A stretch of 64,000 bases of DNA, from NCBI GenBank assembly GCA_949283305.1, contig CASDRU010000006.1:287310-351309 (forward strand). Direction: 5' to 3'. The stretch comes from an uncultured Spirochaetales bacterium. Lineage in GTDB: Bacteria > Spirochaetota > Spirochaetia > Sphaerochaetales > Sphaerochaetaceae. The first letter of the stretch is position 1. Every line of letters starts with the position of its first letter. Both the position numbers and the translations under genes were made by a program. The notes beneath the pieces were generated by a model that was given only the letters and a program-made list of their open reading frames with translations, was not told the DNA's origin and made no database searches. This document shows, in pieces, positions 16,511 to 24,078 of this stretch.

Positions 16511-17765
16511 CGCTCTTTCTGCTCTTCCTTATATTATCCATGCCGTATGGAAGCATTGCTTTGTGCACTCGGCGGAATTCTCTTTTCTCTCCGCTTTTGT
16601 GAAAATCTTCCCTAAAACCGTTTTTGTCTTTTTTCTCAAATGAAGCCGTCTTTCTTCCCTTTTCATATGGCTTCTTGCCACTCCTGTCATTCTTTTCCAG
16701 AACTTTTCTTTCTGAATAATGAGTGCTTCTGCTTTTCTCATCATGATTTTTTCTCTTACTCTCTTCTTTCACATCATCAAAAACAAGAGCAAGGTCATCC
16801 AGGCTTGTGTTCTCATCTATCTTCTTCATAATATCCCTTTCCTTTTTCATTACCCAGCATCGCATGAGAAAATGCTTTTTTGTAAAGTTCTCCTTCCTTA
16901 TGATATTAGTTATCTCGTTTATGGAAAAATACTTCTTTATCCTCTTCTTGTCGAGAGAGAAGGTAGAGAGATTCTCGCTGAATATGATGGCTCCATCCTT
17001 TTTCAAAAGCATGTTTAGCGCTGCAATGTATTTGATATAATCCTTTTTCAGGTCAAAGCTCTTGATTCCATGCTTCAAAGACACACTTGGCGGGTCAAAG
17101 ATGATGAGATCGAATTTCTTTTTCATCTTAAGCGCATCCAGGATATATTCATCTGCATTCATCCTGAGCACTGGATATTTTGATTTGTCAAGAAATCCGT
17201 TTGCCCTCATGTTCCTCTCGCACCAGGCTGAGTACTGGTTTGAGCTGTCAACGCTTACAACGCTGTTTGCGCCTCCTGCTGCGGCATAGACAGAAAAGCT
17301 TCCTGTGTATGAAAAGATGTTCAGAACATCCAGGGAATATGAATCCTCCTCAACCATGGCTCTTGTCACAGCATGGTCTAAAAAAAGGCCTGTATCCTGG
17401 TATTTGAGAAGCTCTACGACAAACTCATGGGAATTTTCCTTTACAATGATCTCAAGGCTCTCACTCCCCTTTTCCTTCATCCCTCCTTTCTTTCTGTCAA
17501 AGAAGATTATCTTTTCCTTCGGCGTGTAGGAAAAGCGGGAGACTATGTCTATAATCTCATCGCGCTCAGCTTGGCTTTTCGATATGGCTGAATAGTCAAG
17601 AATCCTCACATATGGATAATAAAGGTCCACAGTGACATCAGCTGACTCGATATTCCTGTCATATAGGCGTACTGCGGTATTTATCCCCTTCTTTATATCC
17701 TCATGCACAAGAGAGAGATTCCTTTTGATGATTTTCGCAAAATCTTTCTTTTCAAATTCTTCCAT
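16500..17765 (-). CDS. 23S rRNA methyltransferase-like protein (RlmI/RlmK type) with basic tail
   Basis: This 421-residue protein contains a SAM-binding Rossmann domain with VLNIFSYTGSFSVYAAAGGA (about residues 150-168), VVSVDSSNQYSAWCERN, and the catalytic NPPY-equivalent IIFDPPSVSLKHG, as in RlmI and the RlmK half of RlmKL that methylate 23S rRNA cytosine or guanine. The preceding GLFLDHAVTR segment is also typical. From about residue 320 the protein becomes a low-complexity tail rich in Lys, Arg, Glu and Ser that probably contacts RNA. The start lacks a Shine-Dalgarno; AT-rich TATAAT lies 11 bases upstream. Confidence 0.8.
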   Translation of the reverse strand: MEEFEKKDFAKIIKRNLSLVHEDIKKGINTAVRLYDRNIESADVTVDLYYPYVRILDYSAISKSQAERDEIIDIVSRFSYTPKEKIIFFDRKKGGMKEKGSESLEIIVKENSHEFVVELLKYQDTGLFLDHAVTRAMVEEDSYSLDVLNIFSYTGSFSVYAAAGGANSVVSVDSSNQYSAWCERNMRANGFLDKSKYPVLRMNADEYILDALKMKKKFDLIIFDPPSVSLKHGIKSFDLKKDYIKYIAALNMLLKKDGAIIFSENLSTFSLDKKRIKKYFSINEITNIIRKENFTKKHFLMRCWVMKKERDIMKKIDENTSLDDLALVFDDVKEESKRKNHDEKSRSTHYSERKVLEKNDRSGKKPYEKGRKTASFEKKDKNGFREDFHKSGEKREFRRVHKAMLPYGMDNIRKSRKSDED

Positions 17766-17806
17766 AACAGGCTAATATTATATTATTCAGGTAAAAATTT
17801 ACAGTT

Positions 17807-18262
17807 ATGGACGAAGATACATTCAAGTTTTTGAAAGAGCGGGAAGACAGGCTCAAAGCAAAGATACAGTACAGGACCTATGCTCTCTTTTATGGAGCAT
17901 CAAACGGGGAAAAGCGAGAATACGGCGTGTTCTTGTACACTGATGGAGATACTTTCATTTTCGAGGATTTCGACAGGCCTCCGAGGATTCTCGGAATCGA
18001 GATAAAGAGCGCGAAAAGGCCAAAGTATGAGAAGATGGAGCACTCGTTCAAGAGAAGCGAAGTGACAGGGTATCAGATTGTAACGAGAAAGAGTGCCATG
18101 GATGTAATAGACATGAAGGCAAAACATGCAAAGACAGCGTCAGCTTTTGCAAAAGCATTTCAGAAGGTGCTTGTCGAAATAAGCCTTGGAGAAAGGAAAT
18201 ACTACTTTGAGATAATGGATGAGAAGAATTTAAGGAAAATAATATTCGGAGGAGAAAATTGA
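17807..18262 (+). CDS. Hypothetical cytosolic protein
   Basis: I do not recognise this 151-residue protein. It is hydrophilic, without signal or membrane segments. A central beta-rich section (YGVFLYTDGDTFIFEDFDRPPRILGIE) is followed by a basic helical part (SAMDVIDMKAKHAKTASAFAKAFQKV). Its stop codon overlaps the TTG start of the phosphohexomutase gene (TTGA), so the two are co-translated. The start codon has no Shine-Dalgarno. It diverges from the methyltransferase gene across only 41 AT-rich bases. Confidence 0.55.
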   Translation: MDEDTFKFLKEREDRLKAKIQYRTYALFYGASNGEKREYGVFLYTDGDTFIFEDFDRPPRILGIEIKSAKRPKYEKMEHSFKRSEVTGYQIVTRKSAMDVIDMKAKHAKTASAFAKAFQKVLVEISLGERKYYFEIMDEKNLRKIIFGGEN

Positions 18263-19599
18263 ACGCATTCAAAGCTTATGACATAAGGGGAATATGGAAC
18301 AAAGACTTCAATTGCACTGATGTGTATAAAATCGGGCTTGCACTGCCTTCTCTGCTTCAGGCTCCATTTGTCGCAGTGGGACGTGATGTCAGGCTTTCAA
18401 GTCCTGAAATCCATGAGGCTCTCATAAATGGAATAACCGATAGTGGATGCACTGTCTATGATATCGGTCTTGCAACGACTCCCATGGTCTATTTTGCAAC
18501 TGTGTTTTTGAAGGCAAAGGCAAGTGTGCAGATTACAGCAAGCCATAACCCGAAGGAATATAACGGACTGAAGATAAGCACAACAGATGCGCTTCCGGTC
18601 GGAAAGGATACAGGACTTCTGGAGCTCGAGAAGATGATGATGGGCAGCATCCAGAAGGCAGAGAAAAAAGGGGAAGTCAAGGATGCCTCCTATATTAGGG
18701 ATGAATATATCAAGTACCTGAAAACCTTTGCTCCCGATTTTGGAGAGCTGAATATCTCCGTTGACTGCTCAAACGGCATGGCAAGCCTGATTGTCAAGGA
18801 TATCCTCCCCTCTTGCTGCCACTATATCTATGACACATTTGACGGTTCTTTCCCTCATCATGAACCAAACCCGCTGGAAGAAAAGAACTGCGAGGACATA
18901 AAAAAGGAAACAGTCAGGAACAAAAGCGATGTGGGTGTGATTTATGACGGGGATGCTGACCGCGTCATGTTCATTGACGAAAAGGGCCGTTTCATACAGC
19001 CTGACTATGTTACAGCAATACTCGGGCTGTATTACAACAAGAAAGGGCTTACAGGAAATGTCCTTGTTGACATAAGGACAAGCAGGAGCACAATTGAATT
19101 CCTTGAAAGTCTTGGATTTGGTGTGCATATCTGGAAAGTCGGGCATGCATATGCGAAGCTGAAGATAAGGGAAATAGATGCTGTCTTCGGCGGCGAGCTT
19201 GCAGGACACTACTATTTCAGACGCGATTTCTTCAACTGTGACAGCGGTATCCTTGCAAGTCTTCTTGTGCTCTCTGTCGTAGCAGATCTGAAGAAAAACG
19301 GCTCAAAGCTTTCTGATCTTGTCGATTCAATCGTAAAATACAGCAACACAGGAGAAGTCAACTTCCGCCTTGAGAGAAAGGATGAGGCAATAAAGGCTCT
19401 GCTGGAAGCCTACAAAAAGGAAAAGCCTCTCAGAATTCTCGACTTTGACGGCTACAGGATTGAATTTGACTCCTGGTGGTTCAATATCAGGAAGAGCAAC
19501 ACAGAGCCATATCTGCGCCTTGTTCTTGAAGCAAAGGATGAAGAAGAGATGCTGAGGCACAGAAAAGATATCGAAGAGATTATAAAAGCGTATCTTTGA
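18259..19599 (+). CDS. manB: Phosphomannomutase/phosphoglucomutase
   Basis: This alpha-D-phosphohexomutase (446 residues) interconverts the 1- and 6-phosphates of mannose or glucose for nucleotide-sugar synthesis. All four family loops are present: the phosphoserine loop TASHNPKEYNGLK (near residue 95), the Mg loop DGDADRVMF (near 235), the sugar-binding loop GGELAGHYYFR (near 312) and the phosphate-binding loop RKSNTEPYLRLV (near 413). The start is TTG at 18259, preceded by CGGAGGAG with good spacing. galE follows 53 bases later, which fits a role in activated-sugar supply. Confidence 0.93.
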   Translation: MNAFKAYDIRGIWNKDFNCTDVYKIGLALPSLLQAPFVAVGRDVRLSSPEIHEALINGITDSGCTVYDIGLATTPMVYFATVFLKAKASVQITASHNPKEYNGLKISTTDALPVGKDTGLLELEKMMMGSIQKAEKKGEVKDASYIRDEYIKYLKTFAPDFGELNISVDCSNGMASLIVKDILPSCCHYIYDTFDGSFPHHEPNPLEEKNCEDIKKETVRNKSDVGVIYDGDADRVMFIDEKGRFIQPDYVTAILGLYYNKKGLTGNVLVDIRTSRSTIEFLESLGFGVHIWKVGHAYAKLKIREIDAVFGGELAGHYYFRRDFFNCDSGILASLLVLSVVADLKKNGSKLSDLVDSIVKYSNTGEVNFRLERKDEAIKALLEAYKKEKPLRILDFDGYRIEFDSWWFNIRKSNTEPYLRLVLEAKDEEEMLRHRKDIEEIIKAYL

Positions 19600-19652
19600 A
19601 GCTTTATCATTTGATACTCATGATGTAAGATGAAAAATAAGGAGAAAGAGAA

Positions 19653-20636
19653 ATGAAAGTATTATTGTTTGGTGGTGCAGGCTATATAGGAACACATGTT
19701 GCACTTGCATTCCTTGACAGAGGAGATACTGTAGGTATTTTCGACAATCTCTCAAGCGGTCTTGAGAGCAACGTCAGCCCTAAGGCCAAGTTCTATCTTG
19801 GAGATATCCTTGACAGAGAGAGAGTAAGCGAAGTCCTTTCAGAAGGCTGGGATGTTGCTGTTCATCTTGCTGCATTCAAGGCAGCTGGAGAGAGCATGAT
19901 TAAGCCTGAGAAATACAGCGAGAACAACATCACGGGCTCACTCATCATGATCACAGAATGCGTCAAACACGGATGCAAGAACATTATCCTCTCATCCAGT
20001 GCCGCAACATACGGGGAGCCAAAATATCTTCCTATTGATGAAAAGCATCCGACAAATCCTGAAAACTACTATGGATATACAAAGCTCTGCATTGAAGAGA
20101 ACCTTGCATGGTATGCAAAGCTTAGGGGAATCAATTTTGCAGCGCTTCGCTATTTCAATGCAGCTGGATATGACACTACAGGAAGGATGACAGGACTTGA
20201 GAGAAATCCTGCAAACCTCATTCCGGTTGTCATGGAAGCAGCATGCGGCATGAGAGACCATGTTGCGATTTTCGGAGATGACTATCCCACAGAAGATGGA
20301 ACAGGCGTAAGAGATTATGTCCATGTCACAGACCTTGCCGACGGGCATGTGAAGGCTGCGGACTATCTTGTCAAGAACAACAAGAGCCTCATCGTCAACC
20401 TCGGAAGCGAGAGCGGCCTTTCAGTCAAGCAGATTGTCGATGCAGCCAGAAGAATCACCGGAGTGGATATCAAGGCAGTGATGTCTCCACGCCGTGCAGG
20501 AGACCCGGCTAAGCTTGTTGCAACAAGCTCAAAGGCAAAGGAAATTCTCGGCTGGCAGGCAAAATACAGTGATCTTGACACCATCATCTCATCAACATGG
20601 AATGTTTATAAGTTGAATATGGAAAAGAAGAACTGA
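19653..20636 (+). CDS. galE: UDP-glucose 4-epimerase
   Basis: GalE (327 residues) interconverts UDP-glucose and UDP-galactose and is a short-chain dehydrogenase-type protein. The NAD-binding motif is LFGGAGYIGTHVA at the N-terminus, the catalytic serine is in SSSAATYGEP and the Tyr-x3-Lys pair is in YYGYTKLCIE. The segments LRYFNAAGYD, GTGVRDYVHVTDLADGH and RRAGDPAKLVA are typical of GalE. AAGGAGAAAGAG precedes the ATG. A strong terminator follows directly. Confidence 0.95.
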   Translation: MKVLLFGGAGYIGTHVALAFLDRGDTVGIFDNLSSGLESNVSPKAKFYLGDILDRERVSEVLSEGWDVAVHLAAFKAAGESMIKPEKYSENNITGSLIMITECVKHGCKNIILSSSAATYGEPKYLPIDEKHPTNPENYYGYTKLCIEENLAWYAKLRGINFAALRYFNAAGYDTTGRMTGLERNPANLIPVVMEAACGMRDHVAIFGDDYPTEDGTGVRDYVHVTDLADGHVKAADYLVKNNKSLIVNLGSESGLSVKQIVDAARRITGVDIKAVMSPRRAGDPAKLVATSSKAKEILGWQAKYSDLDTIISSTWNVYKLNMEKKN

Positions 20637-20649
20637 GCATCATCCTTGC

Positions 20650-20678
20650 TTTTCAAAACCATCCCTTACCCTTATAAT
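20650..20678 (+). promoter_or_regulatory. Candidate dpaL promoter inside the galE terminator
   Basis: TTTTCA (20650-20655), 17 bases, TATAAT (20673-20678). The predicted start of transcription at about 20685 lies in the 3' arm of the hairpin, which would leave the AAGGGA ribosome binding site free. Confidence 0.4.
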
Positions 20679-20696
20679 TCAGGTAAGGGATTTTTT
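20662..20696 (+). terminator. galE terminator whose 3' arm and loop overlap the dpaL start signals
   Basis: TCCCTTACC (20662-20670) pairs perfectly with GGTAAGGGA (20682-20690) across an 11-base loop and is followed by six T. The loop contains TATAAT (20673-20678) and the 3' arm contains AAGGGA, six bases before the dpaL ATG at 20697. Confidence 0.8.
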
Positions 20697-21926
20697 ATGC
20701 GGGATTTTGACTATATTGTAAGAACAAAGAAAAAGGATTATTCGGTCGCTGAACACTATTTCGATATTTCCTATGCACGTGATGCAAGGCGGTTTCATCG
20801 TCAGATTCCAGGCTACAAGGTCACACCTCTTGTAAGTCTGGAAAATCTTGCTCAGATGCTTGGCCTGGGCGGGATATATGTAAAGGATGAGCAGAAGAGA
20901 CTTTCTCTCAATTCATTCAAGGTAATGGGAGGCTCCTATGCCGTATACCGTCTTTTAAAGAAATATCTGAAAAAGGAAGATGAGGATCTGTCATTTGACT
21001 ATCTTATAAGCGATGAGATTCACAGCAGGATAAAGGATATAACACTTGCATCTGCAACTGACGGCAATCATGGTAAGGGAATTGCATGGGCAGCCCAGCA
21101 GCTACGGCTGCGCTGCGTGATTTATGTGCACAAGGAGACAAGCCAGCCAAGAATTGATGCAATAAAGCGATATGGGGCTAATGTCGTAGTTGTTGATGGC
21201 AATTATGATGATGCAGTGCGTCAGGTAGCCCTTGATGCAAAGGGAAACGGATGGACAATAGTTTCTGACACATCATGGCCCGGCTATGAGGAAATTCCTT
21301 CCTGGATAATGCAGGGCTATACGACAATTATGCTTGAAGCACAGGAAGAATTTGCAGGACTTGGAATAGTCAAGCCCACACATATCTTCGTCCAGGCCGG
21401 AGTCGGAGCCCTTGCTGCAGCTACAATCGGATTCTATGCATCACTGTTTAAAGAAAACAGTCCTAAATTCATAGTTGTCGAGCCTGATAAAGCCGCATGC
21501 ATATTCGAGACCGCAAAATACAATGACGGAGAGCTTCACAGCGTCAAAGGCGATCTAGATACAATCATGGCAGGTCTTGCATGCGGAGATCCCAGCCCGA
21601 TTGCATGGAAAGTGCTGGACAGCACTGCAGATTGCTTTATAAAGGTTCCAGATTACACAGCCGCAAGGGGAATGAGAATTCTTGCTGTTCCTCTCAGCGG
21701 AGATCCGTTTGTAATAAGCGGAGAAAGCGGTGCAGTGCCTCTTGGAACACTCTACTCCATAATGACAGAAGAAGGAACTGAAGGACTTAGGAAGGTGCTT
21801 GGCCTTGATGAGAAGTCAAATGTGCTTGTCATCAATACAGAAGGAAACACGGACCCGATCCACTTCCGTCAGATTCTATGGGATGGACTAGATAACGTTC
21901 CTCATGCATATCTTACAAAGCACTGA
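20697..21926 (+). CDS. dpaL: Diaminopropionate ammonia-lyase
   Basis: This PLP fold-type II enzyme (409 residues) converts 2,3-diaminopropionate to pyruvate and ammonia. The PLP lysine is in LNSFKVMGGSYAV (around residue 75). Family segments are TDGNHGKGIAWAAQQL, DTSWPGYEEIPSWIMQGYTTI and FVQAGVGALAAATIGFY. An in-frame TTG at 20646 would add 17 residues but lies inside the galE terminator, so I take the ATG at 20697. Length agrees with E. coli YgeX (about 398). It has no operon partner here. Confidence 0.93.
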   Translation: MRDFDYIVRTKKKDYSVAEHYFDISYARDARRFHRQIPGYKVTPLVSLENLAQMLGLGGIYVKDEQKRLSLNSFKVMGGSYAVYRLLKKYLKKEDEDLSFDYLISDEIHSRIKDITLASATDGNHGKGIAWAAQQLRLRCVIYVHKETSQPRIDAIKRYGANVVVVDGNYDDAVRQVALDAKGNGWTIVSDTSWPGYEEIPSWIMQGYTTIMLEAQEEFAGLGIVKPTHIFVQAGVGALAAATIGFYASLFKENSPKFIVVEPDKAACIFETAKYNDGELHSVKGDLDTIMAGLACGDPSPIAWKVLDSTADCFIKVPDYTAARGMRILAVPLSGDPFVISGESGAVPLGTLYSIMTEEGTEGLRKVLGLDEKSNVLVINTEGNTDPIHFRQILWDGLDNVPHAYLTKH

Positions 21927-21931
21927 AGCAC

Positions 21932-21960
21932 AGCCACGCAACATGCGTGGCTATTATATT
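21932..21960 (+). terminator. Terminator-like hairpin after dpaL
   Basis: AGCCACGC (21932-21939) pairs with GCGTGGCT (21945-21952) across AACAT. The tail ATTATATT is only moderately T-rich. Confidence 0.55.
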
Positions 21961-21971
21961 GACAGTTTATA

Positions 21972-22009
21972 TTGGCATGCAAATTGGCACGCTGGCATGT
22001 TTTTTGGCA
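21972..22009. repeat. Four TTGGCA-type short repeats
   Basis: TTGGCA occurs at 21972, 21984 and 22004, with CTGGCA at 21992, so the spacings are 12, 8 and 12 bases. Three of the four are followed by a T/C-G pair (TGC, CGC, TGT). No gene overlaps this stretch; it lies between the dpaL terminator and the tRNA-Asn terminator. Confidence 0.5.
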
Positions 22010-22059
22010 GAACTGGTAGGAAAAAAATAATTCTACACAGTGTACAAAACCATTAAAAA

Positions 22060-22103
22060 AAGAACCCCAGAGAACGATTTTGTTCCGCATAGGGTTCTTT
22101 TTA
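22060..22103 (-). terminator. Terminator of tRNA-Asn (works in both directions)
   Basis: AAGAACCC (22060-22067) pairs with GGGTTCTT (22092-22099), with an inner GAAC/GTTC stem. T-rich tails follow on both strands (A7 on the left, TTTTTAA on the right). Confidence 0.65.
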
Positions 22104-22114
22104 ATTGTTTAAAA

Positions 22115-22187
22115 CTCCCCCGGAGGGATTTGAACCCCCGACAGGGTGGTTAACAGCCACCTGCTCTACCGCCTGAGCTACAGGAGA
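22115..22187 (-). tRNA. tRNA-Asn (anticodon GTT)
   Basis: A complete 73-base cloverleaf: acceptor TCTCCTG with CGGGGGA, D-arm GCTC/GAGC, anticodon stem GGTGG/CCACC with loop CTGTTAA (GTT), T-arm with GGTTCAAAT. CCA is not encoded. A terminator follows on the minus strand, and TTGACA with a TATTAT-type -10 lies upstream. Apart from that promoter, I see nothing more in 22235-22309. Confidence 0.95.
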
Positions 22188-22204
22188 ATTCTTTAACCTT
22201 GATG

Positions 22205-22234
22205 ATAATAACTGAAAACTCATTTTATTGTCAA
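22205..22234 (-). promoter_or_regulatory. Promoter of tRNA-Asn
   Basis: Minus strand consensus TTGACA (22234-22229), 18 bases, TATTAT (22210-22205). Predicted transcription start is about 10 bases before the tRNA. Confidence 0.7.
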
Positions 22235-22309
22235 TAATATTATCAAAAAAATTTTGCCGCAATGTTTGCCTGAAAACAATTTCCTTTTATCAAATGGAAA
22301 AATAAGCAA

Positions 22310-23680
22310 TCAAGACATCATGCTTTTCTTATCAATTTCCTTGAATACTCTTCTCACAAATATGATTGCAAGTATTGCAAGGACGAGTTCTGCTACAGGC
22401 TGTGCAAATGAAAGTCCGAAAAGAGGATATATCCTGTTGAAAATTATAAGAAGAGGAATTTCAAGCACAATCTTCCTGCATATTGCGAATATGAGCGAAT
22501 AATGACCTTTTCCTGTAGACTGGAAAAGTCCTACGGATATGAAATCAAGAGTAAGGAACGGCAGTGCCAGACAGAATCCTCTGAGCAGACTGGATCCCAT
22601 TTTTACAATCTCATCATTGTCCATGAAAATCTCTGTAAGCTGAGGTGCAAACAGAAGGAAAAGCATCATCATCAGGAGCATGAAAGCAAGCGACATACGG
22701 ATTGTGAATATATATGATTTCTTGAATCGCTCTCCGTTGCCCGCGGCCCAACTGTAGCTTAAGATTGGCATTATCCCCTGTGAAAGTCCAAAATTCATAT
22801 TTGTTGGAACCTGGTTTATCTTCTGGGCAATACCCATTGCGGCAACTGCTGATGCTCCGAAGGCTGCAGTGAAATTGTTCAGTATTGTCATTCCTGTGAC
22901 ATTCAAGAGATTCTGTATTGAAGAAGGAATTCCTACAGCACAGATTCCCTTTACTATGTTCTTTCTGAATGTGAGGTACTTTATATTCACGCATACAAAC
23001 GTGCTTTTTCTCTTCAAGAAGATATATGTCAAAAAATACATGCATGCAAAGACATTTGATATGCATGTTGCAAGGCCGGCCCCTTCTGCTTTCATTCCCA
23101 GTCCCCAAGGAAGAATGAAGAACGGATCAAGAATCATATTCAATATACAGCCTGAAATCGTTCCTATGCTTGCATGCATTGCACTGCCCTCGCTGCGAAC
23201 AAGATAGGCCATGACAACATTTATGATTGAAAAAGGAGCTCCTATGCTGACTGTCCAGAACATATAGCCCTCAGTAGCCTCTGCTGTAACGCTGTCTGCA
23301 CCCAGCATCAAAAGAAGGCTGTCCATGCAGAAATATGAGAAAAAAGAAAAGAGCAAGGACAGGAAAAGAGATGCATAGAAACCGAAAACAGAGCTTCTCT
23401 TTACAGTCTCATAATCCTTTCTTCCAAGGGAGGAGCTCATCATATATGATGTTCCTACCCCGAAGAGGTTATTGACTGCATTGAATGCAAGAAGCACGGG
23501 GGCTGCAAGAGTAACTGCAGCATTCTCAACAGGGTCTGAAAGCATTCCTACAAAGAATGTGTCAGCAAGGTTATAAAGCACCATCACAAGGGATGAGAGA
23601 ATTGTGGGAACAGTCAGTGTCAGTACGGCCCTTGAGATTTTAGCATTCTCAAAAAGATCCAGTCTTTTTTCATCCAGCAT
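22310..23680 (-). CDS. MATE-family multidrug/sodium antiporter
   Basis: This 456-residue inner-membrane protein has about 12 hydrophobic segments arranged as two similar halves, as in the NorM/DinF/MATE superfamily. Recognisable parts are TVPTILSSLVMVLYNLADTFFVG in helix 1, AAVTLAAPVLLAFNAVNNLFGVG in helix 2, and GIPSSIQNLLNVTGMTILN in the second half. It would export cationic compounds using a Na+ or H+ gradient; the substrate cannot be told. AGAAGG lies upstream of the ATG, and the small gene before it ends 20 bases away, so they form one unit. Confidence 0.88.
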   Translation of the reverse strand: MLDEKRLDLFENAKISRAVLTLTVPTILSSLVMVLYNLADTFFVGMLSDPVENAAVTLAAPVLLAFNAVNNLFGVGTSYMMSSSLGRKDYETVKRSSVFGFYASLFLSLLFSFFSYFCMDSLLLMLGADSVTAEATEGYMFWTVSIGAPFSIINVVMAYLVRSEGSAMHASIGTISGCILNMILDPFFILPWGLGMKAEGAGLATCISNVFACMYFLTYIFLKRKSTFVCVNIKYLTFRKNIVKGICAVGIPSSIQNLLNVTGMTILNNFTAAFGASAVAAMGIAQKINQVPTNMNFGLSQGIMPILSYSWAAGNGERFKKSYIFTIRMSLAFMLLMMMLFLLFAPQLTEIFMDNDEIVKMGSSLLRGFCLALPFLTLDFISVGLFQSTGKGHYSLIFAICRKIVLEIPLLIIFNRIYPLFGLSFAQPVAELVLAILAIIFVRRVFKEIDKKSMMS

Positions 23681-23700
23681 ATTACCTTCTCTTAAAGATC

Positions 23701-24012
23701 TCAGAAATCAAGCTTTCCATCAATGGAGACAGAAGTGTCTTTTATCAGGCGCGAAGGATCTGAAGCATAATATCCGATCTTGTCAAGGGAAAAATCCCCA
23801 TGATAGGATGCAGATACATCCAGATCAAGATTTGCCTCTTTATTCTCTTCGTTTTCCATCTCCTCAATCTCAAGATCTATTTCCTCTCCGTGTTTTTCCT
23901 CAAGCGGATAGATATCCGCACTTATCTCATAAAAAATGAGGAAAAGGGTCAGCATCACGCAAAAAAGGAGACAAAAAAGGATAATGGATGCTCTTCTGAG
24001 TTTTCTATTCAC
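23701..24012 (-). CDS. Single-pass membrane protein, acidic periplasmic part
   Basis: I do not recognise this 103-residue protein. A basic N-terminus is followed by one hydrophobic helix (residues 9-30) and then a strongly acidic stretch (about 38-62, mostly Glu) and a short C-terminal part with YYASDPSRLIKDTSVSIDGKL. The start is GTG at 24012 with no Shine-Dalgarno; TATATT lies eight bases upstream, so a leaderless mRNA is possible. It is followed by the MATE exporter gene. Confidence 0.5.
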   Translation of the reverse strand: MNRKLRRASIILFCLLFCVMLTLFLIFYEISADIYPLEEKHGEEIDLEIEEMENEENKEANLDLDVSASYHGDFSLDKIGYYASDPSRLIKDTSVSIDGKLDF

Positions 24013-24029
24013 AGCATAATAATATAAAA

Positions 24030-24054
24030 AGGGACTGAGGCATTGCCTAGTCCC
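24030..24054 (-). terminator. Terminator of the 5'-nucleotidase gene
   Basis: GGGACT (24031-24036) and AGTCCC (24049-24054) enclose an inner AGGC/GCCT stem. On the minus strand the hairpin is followed by TTTTTATATT; on the plus strand ATGTTTTTTT follows, so it may work both ways. Confidence 0.75.
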
Positions 24055-24078
24055 CTAAATGTTTTTTTCCTGTATTTG

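Noticed and set aside
20646..20696. TTG at 20646 as the dpaL start
   Set aside because: The added 17 residues are encoded by the galE terminator hairpin and the family does not have them; ATG 20697 has a good ribosome binding site.
21972..22009. Sigma-54 (-24/-12) promoter
   Set aside because: TGGCAC is present but no TTGC[A/T] lies at the correct distance and no gene starts downstream.
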